The notes under the pieces were generated by a model. It ran no database searches. It worked only from the letters and a program-made list of their open reading frames with translations, and had not been told where the DNA came from. DNA of 64,000 bases from Dermacentor variabilis. Lineage: Eukaryota; Arthropoda; Arachnida; Ixodida; Ixodidae. Location of the stretch: the NCBI RefSeq assembly GCF_050947875.1, contig NC_134570.1:243466584-243530583 (forward strand), read 5' to 3'. Both the position numbers and the translations under genes were made by a program. This document shows positions 1 to 9,834 of the stretch, in pieces. Every line of letters begins with the position of its first letter. Within the stretch, counting starts at the first letter, position 1.

Positions 1-1027
1 ACATTCATTGAAGTGTTCAGTTAGATAAGAAGTTGATTCATCATCTAGATTTCTTAATGTCTTGTTAGTTATTCCGTCAGGTCCAGCCGCCGATCTGCCA
101 TTAAGACTCTGAAGAGCCGCCCTCGCTGCTGTCCTGCTGTCCATAGCCTGGTGTCCATAGCTTCAATATTTTTCTCTGCCCTGATTTCTTTAGTGGCGTC
201 TTTGACGTCATCTCTGAGCTGGATGACCCATGTCTGAAGGGGCTCCTGCTCGTCATCTAGAGGCCCCACTTTCCTTCTGTTCTCTCTGATTTTTCTGAAC
301 TGATCCCAATCATTGAATTTGAAGATTCTAGTTTCCTGTCTTGGTATGCGTACGGTTATGTGTATGATATAATGATCGCTGTGAGATCCAAGTATAAGTT
401 TTCCCAATTGGCTCCTCTTGAATTGTTTACAAAAGTAAGATTTGGTGTGGAGTCCCTGCTTGTGGACGTGCCACAACGGGTGGGATACGCCGGATCAGTA
501 ATCAAGCATAACCCCAGATCGATGGCCAGACTCTATAGCTCCTCTCCCTTCCTTGTGTTCCAATTGTATCCCCATGTGTGATATGGAGCATTAAAGTCCC
601 CTTCAATAATGAGCGGGGAGTTTTTGGCAACCGAAAGCACCTTGTTGAAGAGTGCTCTAAAGCTCTGTCTCATGTCGTTAGGACTGCTGTAAATTTCCAA
701 GCCGAAAATGCTCTGCGTCTTACCTCTGTTCCTTTTAAGTATGATCTCAACTAGAGTAATTTCAAACCTGGGATGTCTAAGGTGAATATCATGCTCAATG
801 TATGGCAACTTTTTGTCAATGATGGTCGCCAACCCCCTCCCCGTTTTTTTGTCTCTACATATAACTTTGTACCCAGTAAGCATAATTTCGTCCGCTAAGA
901 TTTCCTGCCGCATAATTACCTTTAGCTTGGCCTCAGATGACCTGATCACCTGTTGCAGTGCTGCTTTTTTGTGTTGGAACCCACGACAATTCGATTGCCA
1001 CACGTTAAATCCATGATTACTGTCCAT
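1..1027 (-). pseudogene. LINE A ORF2 5' part: APE endonuclease and start of RT
   Basis: On the minus strand the ORF starts at ATG 1027-1025 and reads an APE-type endonuclease: the WQSNCRGF start (normally WQWNCRGF), GDFNAP, and GSHSDHYI. The frame is lost near 476-533. After the stretch ending MDTRLW a deletion of about 160 residues (compared with element B) leads straight to SAAGPDGITNKTLRNLDD, the entry into RT, which continues past the left edge. ORF1 ends within about 10 bp of this start, so the two ORFs overlap slightly. The function would be nicking target DNA and priming reverse transcription, but this copy is dead. Confidence 0.8.
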
Positions 1028-2670
1028 TGTTATTAGGTGAGGCTGCCTTTTTATTACCCGCTATTTTCCTCTTTGTGATGGCCGCCGACACTCCAAGAAT
1101 AGACTTTATACGATCCGCCTCCGATGGCAGATACTCATCGCCGTCATCCCCTTGCGCCTCCATTTTCCTAAGTCTTTTCTCCGCCATTAGCCTCCATTTC
1201 TGCAATTTGTCCACATTAAAGTTGGTTGTTTCCACTGTCTCTCTTATCACTTTAATTGCCTCTTTTATTTGACTGAGGGCTGAGAAGACTGAATCATCCT
1301 CGGAACTCACCGCTCTCTCTTTAGGGGCAGGGGAGCTGGATTCCCCAGGATCGTTGCTTTTGCTTACAGGTCTATCTATTTCTACTCTAGCAGGGCTGTA
1401 CTGCTCTTCTTTACGAAGGTCTACTACCTGCCTGGTCAATTCTTCATTAGCTTTTCTTAAATAAGTTACTTGTTTAAATAATTGCTCTATTCTGGCATCA
1501 TTGTCATCCCCCACAGCCGCCGAGGCGCCCCCAGCAACCCTCGCCATACCTTTGACTTTGTCAGCCCAGGTGGTTCCTGGCATCGTCTTCTCGCCAGGTA
1601 TTGATTCCCTTTGCAGGAAGCGCACCTGCGCTTCTCTTTAGTTGGAGCGCCTTCTCTCCCTGGATAGTGAACGATGCCTGGATCTGGTGCGGCTGCTGGA
1701 GCGTGAGTGCTCCCTGTGCTCGGGGCGATGGTTGGGCGCCAGCTGTTGTGCCTCCGACTGCGCTCTTGTTGACGACCGAGTCCTGTTGCGCTCTCTTCGA
1801 CGGAGTCGTACGACGTAAGGGACTTGAAATCTTTGCTTACAAAACTTGTCAGCGGTAGGGTGATCGCCTTCACAAAATTTACACCTAGGTACACACACAA
1901 GTTCATCTCCTGGGTTACGAGTTCCATGTCCCCTGCACTGAACAAAGTTAGGTGTTGGGCACACATCAAAACGGTGCCCGACCCTTCCGCAGGTGAAGCA
2001 GACGTGGAATTGCTTCCTGTAAAGGTAGCATCTCACTAGTGTGGATCCACACCTGACAAAATTGGTCACTTTTTGTACATCGAAAAGTACAATGACCGAT
2101 CCCGACGTCTTGATGCGCTTAGCAGCCAGCGCAAGCGGGTTCAAGTTATGCACAATATTTCTTGTTATCATAGCTTGGGAGTCTCTGATCTCCACTCTTC
2201 GGATGACGACTTTCCATTTGGCATGTGGTGCCGCTTCGTATGCATTTACCTCGTATTCCGTATCCATAATCTTGAAAGACTTGATTCTAACGTACTTCGC
2301 AGCATGTTCGGGCATAGGTGTGCTGACTACGATGATATTTTGAGTGAAGTTTGGGCAGACGACATCTTCACGGGCCTCCTCTTTCATTAGGCTGGACCCC
2401 GCGATGACTGCGGAACCAATCGTGGTGGTGCTCACCTTGTTAAAATCGAGGCCTCCTCGAGGCCGTATAATGATCTTTCTATGCTCCTCAGGCAGTTGAG
2501 GCATCCTCGAAGCATCCGATTCTTAACCATTCCACCGACGGCGGTTTTCTTGATGCCATGCTCTCGCTGATTACGTGGCAATGTGCTCTCCTCCTCCACA
2601 GCCTTTGTGCTAGCTCGTGATCTTCGGCCAGCCACTACTTGCCAGCCGAAGTCGTCCTGAGCATTGTTAA
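1017..2670 (-). pseudogene. LINE A ORF1 (gag-like, CCHC zinc knuckles)
   Basis: Minus-strand reading gives an N-terminal part with DFGWQVVAGRR, then the motif PQLPEEHRKIIIRPRGGLDF, an RNA-binding-type domain, and CCHC knuckles (CFTCGRVGHRFDVC, then a second C-rich unit in which the middle Cys has become His, then CKFCEGDHPTADKFC). An Arg/Ser-rich tract follows, and the C-terminal part is a coiled-coil-like stretch (EQLFKQVTYLRKANEELTRQ). Frameshifts occur near 2480 and 1638. The protein would bind the LINE RNA. The same domain order appears in ORF1 of elements B and D. Confidence 0.8.
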
Positions 2671-3472
2671 CTACAGCTGGGCAATTACAGAACCTTCTCA
2701 GGAGGGTCTCCAACCGACGGCACGGAGTTAAGGAGAAGGATGCCTGCAGGCTAATTCAGGCTTTCTTTCTGAGCCGAGTGGCGTATGTCTGGCCTTACCT
2801 GCATCTAAGGAAGAGGGATTTGGAACGGATTAACGGTCTAATCCGAACGTTATTCAAACAGGCTCTTGGGCTACCAAAATGGACTAATACGGAGGCACTC
2901 TTGAGTCTAGGGGTGCATAATAACGTTGAGGAAATCATAGAGGCCCACAAATGGGCTCAAACAGTTCGATTATCCGGCACACACGCGGGACAGCGGATCC
3001 TCGACCCCTTAGGGTATCGCCCAGCCTTAGACATCTCGCAACGACAGCGAATGCCTAACACTATCAGGACCAAGATCATTATCCCCCCGCTTCCGAAAAA
3101 CAGTGTCAGTGTCTTGTCAGTGTCTCCCCGCACGAGACACTGACAAGAATACAGGCCACTAACCTCAGGAGAGTACAGACTAGATCTGTACTTAGTCCAA
3201 AAAGGCTAGCTGCAATGACCGGTGGTGAATATCCACCAAACTGCAAACATTGTAGCTGTCCCCTGGCGGACCAAGATCACATCTTGTGGGGATGCCAAAA
3301 GAACCCTCCCCCGAGAGAACTCTTTAGGCGAGCTCCTTCACATGACGAGTGGGAGAAAAGACGAAAACTTCCAACCCGCAAGACCAGATACGGTTGGCGG
3401 AATGGGCTGATAGCGTCGCGGCAAAGCAGACGCCACGCTAGCCCACACCAGTGGGAAAGAAAGCTCCACTAA
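2664..3472 (+). pseudogene. LINE A ORF2 3' part: RT thumb and C-terminal zinc domain
   Basis: Plus-strand reading starts at about 2664 with RVSNRRHGVKEKD, the connection region after the RT active site. It continues through LGLPKWTNTEALLSLGVHN and ends near 3110. A second piece from 3160 to 3472 carries CKHCSCPLADQDHILWGC, the Cys/His domain found at the ORF2 C-terminus of this LINE group. The RNase H domain (about 200 residues in element D) is absent between the two pieces. The RT catalytic YADD is also absent. A 13-bp hairpin sits at the junction (3113-3147). Confidence 0.75.
3113..3147. repeat. 13-bp perfect inverted repeat at the RNase H deletion junction
   Basis: Arms CTTGTCAGTGTCT (3113-3125) and AGACACTGACAAG (3135-3147) are perfect reverse complements around a 9-nt loop. 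The hairpin lies exactly where the RNase H domain of LINE A is missing, so it may mark a repair or template-switch junction. Confidence 0.85.
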
Positions 3473-3515
3473 AACTTGACAATAAAGGTTTTCTCTCTCT
3501 CTCCTTCGTTTCCAG

Positions 3516-5330
3516 CAAAATCTTCATCTTCCATGTTTGTATCCGCCGTGCTGTGGGCAGGTGGTCTTGTGGGCAGTTGAGCAGGTGTGTGGGCAGGTGG
3601 GCATCCTTGTATCTGTGGGCAGGTAGGCTTACTAGGCCCAACAAAGGCCCTACTCCTCACTAAGCTTAGCTCCGCTAAGCTCAAGTCGGCGTCTAGGAGC
3701 AGAAAAGGTTCCGTAAAATTGTGAAAATACGAGCCCCACCTCGAATCCTGGTGTCAGTCGATTCGCCGTCGCTTCGCAGATCCAGTGGTATGCTTATTTT
3801 CGTTGTGCTCTCAAAATTGGCGAGCGGAGCATGGAAAAAAACAGAGCCGACGCTTCCACGTCTGCACTTCTCGGCGCTTCCTGGTGGAATGGTGGCTGAA
3901 GCTCTTTTCAGTCTCGACACAGTCCCCTGCTGACTTGATATCGCATCCAAATTCTTCTGCATGCGATTCTTTGTTCGTGGTGTAAAAGCCTTGCAAATTC
4001 GGCTCCAGCCCCTTCCTGTTGGTGTGTTGATAGGGGCTGCTGTGATGACCAAGATGTGCTTGGCACAGACTCTGTTGGGGCAGAACGGGGACACATCAGA
4101 TACAGCACAGATTAGCCAAACTCATGTGTGTTTTCTTTTATGCTCGAACCAATTATACTGAACCATAAATATGAACAAACATTCATATCTGCTGCAAACA
4201 GCAAGCCAATACAGCATATATAACGCATATTTCTTTTCTTAACCATGTGATGATTACATTGTAGTAGTAGCCAACGTCCACACAATGGCCTTGTTGTAGT
4301 AGGCAGCAGCTTCTGTTTATTGCGTGGAGTGTGCTGCTTTATACTGATGCCGTCCTCATTACTGCATGTTTGGAACAGAAATTTTGGCTGAGTGAGCAAT
4401 TGAAAAAGCACAATTTTGCAATATGAAATGCAGAAAGGTGTGACTTATATATTGGAATGGTTTCCGACTACAGAAAACAAGGAAATGTACACTGTCTGTT
4501 CTAGGGTGCTTAAGCAGGATGTTAAATAAATGTTGCTATTGTCCATAAAATTGATGTCTGCCTAACTACAACGCATGTCAACAGCTTAAGTATTATTAAG
4601 ATCATAAATGAGAACATTTGTGCGTTCATTTATACATTGGAAGAGTTCACACTGCTGGTTCCACAAGCAAATGCATTAAAGCCACGAAGCCATTAGAACT
4701 GATGCATTATTTTTTTTGCACGAACATGATGCACCGCGTCACTACTCGTCACCGCAAAAATAAATGCCCTACGGTAAACCAAACTGAACAGAAACAACAT
4801 CTGGAACCAACAAGTAAGAAATATGGGCGAATTGTCATGCTTGAAACTGTTTAATACGTTAAATTCTGTGCTTTCACTTCATTTTACCAAAGGGTTATTT
4901 GGTTTCGTGGACGAAAGAAGTTGCCGGTGGACCCGAAAAAGTTTTATATGTGTATTGATAAGGCTACTCAGTCACCTATGATCACGGCTACAATACGATG
5001 AAAAATGAGACGCGCGTTCCGATATCGCACTTTCTTTCCTGATTGTGTGTGTGTAACGGCAGCCTCGCAAGTAAATGTTTGTTTAGGAAACAACAACTGA
5101 GATCCTGACTGCCCATATGTAATGCAGGATCTAATTTGTTAACTTGTCCCCGCCTGTAAGTTAATGAGACGAATATTATATAACAATTCAAGCAGCGGTG
5201 TTAAACGACTGACCGTCATTGCCGTTGTGAGCCGCCTCAGAATCCAGCTCGCGTTTCTTTGCAGACGTGTTCCGAATGGCTCACGACCGAAACCCAACTT
5301 CCGGGCTTACATGTCCGCTTGCAAGCACGT
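3516..5330. other. Non-coding stretch, no recognisable gene
   Basis: Positions 3550-3635 are a low-complexity run of imperfect GGGCAGGT/GTGGGCAG units. The rest is AT-rich after 4100. The longest open frames (up to 133 codons on the minus strand, 3693-4094) match no family I know and overlap other open frames, so I do not call a gene. No RNA gene or promoter can be supported here. Confidence 0.6.
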
Positions 5331-5336
5331 CACTTC

Positions 5337-5377
<41 letters not shown>
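5331..5377. repeat. (TTGA)n simple repeat
   Basis: About ten ATTG/TTGA units in a row, forming the 3' tail of the minus-strand LINE fragment that follows. Confidence 0.95.
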
Positions 5378-5411
5378 GTAACTTTTATTTTACAGTCCTG
5401 CCGAACGCGTA

Positions 5412-5705
5412 TTAGCACGTGGCGGGCCGCTCCCACGTCGGGACCGACAGGCCTAGCCTGCCAGCCGCATCGTGGGCCTGCTGGACAGCCCAACGTTGCT
5501 CAGCCAGGAGTGGGTTGCGGAGGGCCGCCTCCCACCTAGCTGAGCTGAGGTCAGGTTTTGCTATAGAGATACATCCCCAGAGCATGTGCAAAAGTATTGA
5601 TCTATCCCCGCAAGCAGGGCACGCGTCATCACTGTAAATCTCCGGATATATCGCATGTAACGTGAACAGAACTAGGGTGGTTGCTTGGGCTAGTTGGTAA
5701 TTCAT
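5412..5705 (-). pseudogene. LINE ORF2 C-terminal zinc domain fragment
   Basis: About 97 codons read CPACGDRSILLHMLWGC, then RWEAALRNPLLAEQRWAVQQAHDAA and a proline-containing end. This is the Cys-rich C-terminal tail seen after RNase H in I-like LINEs; compare CPWCQETPTLYHITSAC in element D. No RT or RNase H is present. It is a fragment, not a gene. Confidence 0.75.
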
Positions 5706-5710
5706 GATTA

Positions 5711-5793
5711 AAAATAACGTACAGCGTGAAGGACAAGGACAGCGATGTATGTCGTCTATCGCTGTCTTTGTCCTTCGCGTTGTACGTTATTTT
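5711..5793. repeat. 36-bp near-perfect inverted repeat (large hairpin)
   Basis: The arms 5711-5746 and 5758-5793 are reverse complements with three mismatches, around an 11-nt loop. The right arm ends directly at a small GCGAAGC hairpin (5793-5805). No coding content. It may be a terminal structure of a palindromic non-autonomous element that also includes the tandem repeat up to 6425. Confidence 0.85.
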
Positions 5794-5805
5794 ATGCGAA
5801 GCATA
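5793..5805. repeat. GCGAAGC mini-hairpin (5-bp arms)
   Basis: TATGC-GAA-GCATA, with GCGAAGC at 5796-5802. The oligonucleotide d(GCGAAGC) is known to form an unusually stable DNA mini-hairpin. The same core occurs at the centre of the 6381-6425 palindrome. Confidence 0.7.
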
Positions 5806-5836
5806 TTAACGTAGGTTTCGGGCCTTCGCGCGATGC

Positions 5837-6263
5837 CCGGCGGTGGCCACCATTGACCCTGAAGTGGAGTCACGTGACATGACGTCACGTGATGACGTCA
5901 CACAGGCTGCAGATGGGGCCTCATATCGCGCCGTCGGTCGCCTCCCGGCGGTGGCCACCATTGACCTTCAAGTGACATTCAAGTAGGTCACGTGACATGA
6001 CGTCACGTGATGACGTCACACCGGCTGCAGATGGGGCCTCATATTGCGCCGTCGGTCGCCTCCCGGCGGTGGCCACCATTGACCCTGAAGTGAGATCACA
6101 TGATGTGACGTCACGTGATGACGTCACACCGGCTGCAGATGGGGCCTCATATCGCGCCGTCGGACGTCGCCCGGGAGAGGCCTCCACGCTTCGGTTCGCG
6201 CCGTCGCGCGCGACGCGGCGGTGGCGCCACCATCGCTGCATCACGTGATATGTGACGTCACGC
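5837..6263. repeat. About 110-bp tandem repeat, three units plus a degenerate fourth, rich in TGACGTCA
   Basis: Units start at 5837, 5945 and 6063 (108, 118 and about 108 bp), each beginning CCGGCGGTGGCCACCATTGACC. A degenerate fourth unit spans about 6211-6263. TGACGTCA, the palindromic cAMP-response element sequence, occurs at 5880, 5893, 5998, 6011, 6106, 6119 and 6253, with CACGTG boxes between. Each unit has the same pair of sites with the same 13-bp spacing. This could be a bZIP-bound enhancer array, or simply the internal repeat of a mobile element. Confidence 0.85.
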
Positions 6264-6380
6264 CAGGGATGAAGCGGCGCGTGCCCGCCGTCGCGTCAGT
6301 CTCTGTGCCCGCAACCGCGCCAGCGTCTTTGCGCCGGGCGTGTATGCGGTCAAGATGCCTCCAAACGCTAAGGATACGCT

Positions 6381-6425
6381 AAGGTTAAGCCCAGTGGATG
6401 CGAAGCATCCACTGGGCTTAACCTT
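6381..6425. repeat. 21-bp perfect palindrome centred on GCGAAGC
   Basis: Arms 6381-6401 and 6405-6425 are exact reverse complements with a 3-nt GAA loop. The recognisable ORF2 of LINE B stops just at its right side, and the CRE tandem repeat lies to the left, so the palindrome marks a boundary. Confidence 0.9.
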
Positions 6426-9400
6426 GATAAGCCTCCAACTTTTTGATAACGTGAAGAGGTTGGGATAGGTTTCTGTCTGCAACAGTCTGAATGTCAGTGC
6501 CTGAGGCCTAGTGAGCTTGGGTTGAGGAGGAGGGTATTGTCGCCGCGAGAGATAGAAGTGTTTAAGAAGTTCATTATATGTGGCAGGCGCGTCCCTACCA
6601 TGCGTAACTCTCTCTTCGGCCGTTACAGCGCCAGCGCGGTCAGTCAGTGCGCGCGCGGCAGCGTGGGCCGTCTCATTGAGGTTCGTGGGGACACCCGCCA
6701 TGGGCCCAACGTGGGCTGGGAACCAAGTAAGCAAGTGATACTTGATTCTATCCGGACCTGCCTTACGAAGCAGCCCAAAAGCCTGTTCTGAGATCACTCC
6801 ACACTGAAATGCCCTAATGGCCAACCGTGAGTCACTGTAGATGACGTCGCTGCAGTCATCAAGCATCGCTAAGGCAATGGCCACCTGCTCGGCTATCGCC
6901 GGATCTCCGGTTCGTACAGATGCACAGTTCGTGAGTCACTGTTTGGAATCCACCACTACTGCAGAAAAGGAGCACCCCTTCCGATATGCGGCCGCGTCAA
7001 CAAAGCAGGCTCTACGCTCCTCTGTCTGGATCTGTTTGAGTATGGTTGAAACTCTTGCTTTCCTTCTAGCCTTGTTATATTCAGGGTGCACATTTCTTGG
7101 TATCGGCGATACGGAGATCAAATCTCATATGTCCCGTGGTAACTGGCATTTTCTTGGTGCTTCTGCAGATGGTGGGTAGCCGAGCTCTTGTAATATCCTC
7201 CTACCGGCGGCGGTCGGGGAGAGTCTGGCAAGTTGCGCTCTTTCCTGAGCCTCTGCAATCTCCTCCAGAGTGTTATGCACACCTAGCTGGAGGAGGCGAT
7301 TGGTGTTGGTGAAGATCGGTATACCCAGGGCTCGCTTAGTTATTTTCCTGAGCAACGTGTTGAGTTTGTTCCTCTCTGCTCTTTGCCATCTGTGCATAGC
7401 CGCCACGTAGGCAAAGTGGCAAAGCACAAAGGCGTTAATCCACCGTAACAGATTGTCTTCTTTAAGGCCATGATGGCGGTTAGCCACCCTTTGGATGAGA
7501 CGTAATGCGTTGTCCGTCTTGGTCGTGAGCTTGATTATCGTTTGCGCGTAAGAGCCAGTAGATTCGAATACCATGCCGAGTTTACTTATTGCGTTGACCC
7601 TAGGAATCTTGTCTCCCTTGCCCGTGCGAAGACAAATGGTGCTGTCAGACAGTGGTCTCCAGCCCATGGGCTTACGACCTCTTCTTAAGGGGCGGTAGAG
7701 TAAAAGCTCTGACTTCTTAGCCGAACAGTTTAATCCCGTGGGTCGAAGATAGCCCTCCGTGACCTCGATGGCCTCCTGTAACGCACTCTCAACCTGTCCG
7801 TCAGTTCCTCCAGCATACCAAGTGGTAATGTCATCCGCATAGATGGTATGCCTGATGCCCTCGACACGTGAGAGTGTTCTGGAAAGGCCGATCATGGTCA
7901 GGTTAAACAAAGTGGGCGAGATCACCGAGCCCTGTGGAGTGCCCCTTGTTCCAAGCTCCACCTCTTCCGCGATCATGTCTCCTGCACGGAGAGTCGCTCT
8001 TCTTCGGTACAAGAATGACCTGACGTAATCATGGAATCTTACGCCCAGACCAAGCTCGGATATCGATTGCAGTATAAATTGATGGGCTATCTTATCGAAA
8101 GCCTTCTCCAAATCTAATCCAAGGATGGCCCGAGTGTCCCGCGTGTCATTGTCGATTATCTGACTCTTGGTGAGCTTCATGGCGTCCTGTGTGGACAGAC
8201 CTGCCCTGAAGCCAATCATCGTGTGAGGGTAGAGTTCCTTGTGTTCGATGAACCTCGTGAGCCTGTTGAGTATGACATGTTCCGCGACCCTGCCTACGCA
8301 GGATGTGAGCGATATTGGTCGTAAGTTGTCCAGGCTTGATGATTTGCCAGGTTTGGGGATCAGTACTGTAAGTGCCCGCTTCCATGCTTCCGGGACCTTG
8401 CCTTCCTTCCATGTCTCGTTGATGAATTCTGTCAGGTATTCTATCGAGTGATCGTCCAGGTTACGGAGGGTCCTATTTGTGATGCCTTCGGGACCAGGAG
8501 CAGACTTGCTATTAAGCTCATGCAGCGCCCTCCTAATCTCTTGCGTGCTGATGTCTGCATCCAGCTCCGAGTTGGGTAGCCCAAGGTAGTCTGCGTAGGC
8601 GACCGATGTCCCTTGCCGGGGACCAACAGGGAGGTACTTCTCCACCAGGCTCTGCAGGACTTCCGCCGTGGTCTTGGTTCGTGTGTCTGTATGCAGAAGC
8701 TTTGCCATCACATGCTGCTGGTTGGGCCTTGTGTTGGTGTCGTCCAGAAGATGCTTTAAAAGATTCCAGTTTCGACCATTCCGCATTTGACCATCAACTG
8801 AGTTGCACACCTCATCCCATTGTTGCTTTGAGAGGGTGTGGCAGTGGTTCTCTGTGGTTCTATTGAGTTCAGCAATCTTTTTGCGTAGTCTGCGATTTAG
8901 CCGTTGGCCCTTCCATCGATTGAGGAGTGACTGCTTAGCCTTTAGTAGATGGGCTAGGCGACTATCCATCTTTTCCACGGGAAGGTCCGTGCATATTTTG
9001 TGAGTGTTACTCTTGATATCTTCCCTGATCTGGTTCAAGGCTCAGTCTGGTGGTTGGAGGTTGGCGCTCATTCCTTATCTTGCGGAACTTGTCCCAATCC
9101 GTGAAGAACTCCTTTGGCCTCTTATGTGTTGTTGGAAAGTGTGTAGCGAGGATATAATGATCGCTGCCAAGATCAACAGCAGTGTTAGTCCATTGCGCCT
9201 TCGACAAATTCTTGACGAACGTTAAATCCGGAGTCGAGTCCCGGCACGAAGATGTTCCCATTCTGGTCGGAAAAAACTTATCAGTGACGAGCGTAAGGTC
9301 CAAGTCTGTAGCATTCTGCCACAACTCCTTTCCCTTGACCTTGTTGTGCATGTAGCCCCACGCGTAGTGCGGGGCATTGAAGTCCCCGGCTATCACCAAA

Positions 9401-9834
9401 GGATTAGTCCCGGCGAGGTTGATTGCCTTCCTTAGAAGCGCTTTGAAACGCTGGCGAAGGTCATTGGGGCTACTATACACGTTAAGAATGAAAACGCTCT
9501 GGCGTCTCAATCGGCCTGGTATGATTTCTATCATCACATGCTTTGCCTTACAGGTGGCCATCCCCAGGTCGTGAGTGGTATATGTGAGCTTATGACTTAC
9601 AAGGGTGCATACACCTCTCCTCCCAGTTTGACCAAGAATCGATTGATATCCCGACAACTTGACTTCAGCAGATAGGGTTTCTTGAATAAGGATTACATGT
9701 GGTTTTTCGGAATTGCTGCGAATGTACTGCTGCAGAGGCGCTTTCTTCTTAAGAAAGCCCCTGCAGTTCCATTGCCAAATGCGAAAAGATTCATTTGAGC
9801 CCGCCATCTTGTTGCTGTCTACTTTTGTCTCCAT
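6426..9834 (-). pseudogene. LINE B ORF2: endonuclease, RT, RNase H
   Basis: Start at ATG 9834. The APE endonuclease (9834-9007) has IWQWNCRGF, QETLS, GDFNAPHYAWGY, DSTPDLTFVK and GSDHYI. After a frameshift near 9030 the RT (9038-7125) has LIPKPGK, LRPISLTS, GFRAGLST, FDKIAH, RGTPQGSVISPTLFN and the catalytic IYADD. A further break near 7123 leads to RNase H (7121-6500), with FVDAAAYRKG, YSDSRLAI and HVGPMAGVPTNLNETAHAAARA. The reading ends at RLLQTETYPNLF, just before the expected CPWC zinc domain. The catalytic motifs are mostly intact, but frameshifts separate the domains. Confidence 0.88.

Larger units (their letters stand above)
1..3510. mobile_element. LINE A, I-like non-LTR retrotransposon, internally inverted
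   Basis: ORF1 and the endonuclease part of ORF2 read on the minus strand from about 2670 to the left edge. The RT thumb region and C-terminal zinc domain read on the plus strand from about 2664 to 3472. The two parts meet head to head at their 5' ends. This is the layout expected if reverse transcription was twin-primed, but two independent insertions cannot be excluded because the left part leaves the window. The 3' end has an AATAAA signal and a pyrimidine-rich TC repeat near 3480-3505. A deletion joins the endonuclease directly to the start of the RT (near 130), and the RNase H domain is missing from the plus-strand part. Confidence 0.75.
5331..5710 (-). mobile_element. 5'-truncated LINE tail (I-like) with (AATC)n end
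   Basis: On the minus strand a LINE ORF2 C-terminus is followed by a short 3' UTR with an AATAAA-like signal and an AATC-repeat tail (about 5331-5377; TTGA on the plus strand). The 5' end is lost at about 5710, where a large hairpin begins. Severe 5' truncation with a microsatellite tail is typical of target-primed reverse transcription. Confidence 0.7.

Noticed and set aside
3693..4094. 133-codon minus-strand open frame
   Set aside because: No recognisable motif, overlapping frames on both strands, no clear initiation context.
5837..6263. CRISPR-like array
   Set aside because: The units are contiguous tandem repeats without unique spacers, in a eukaryotic context.
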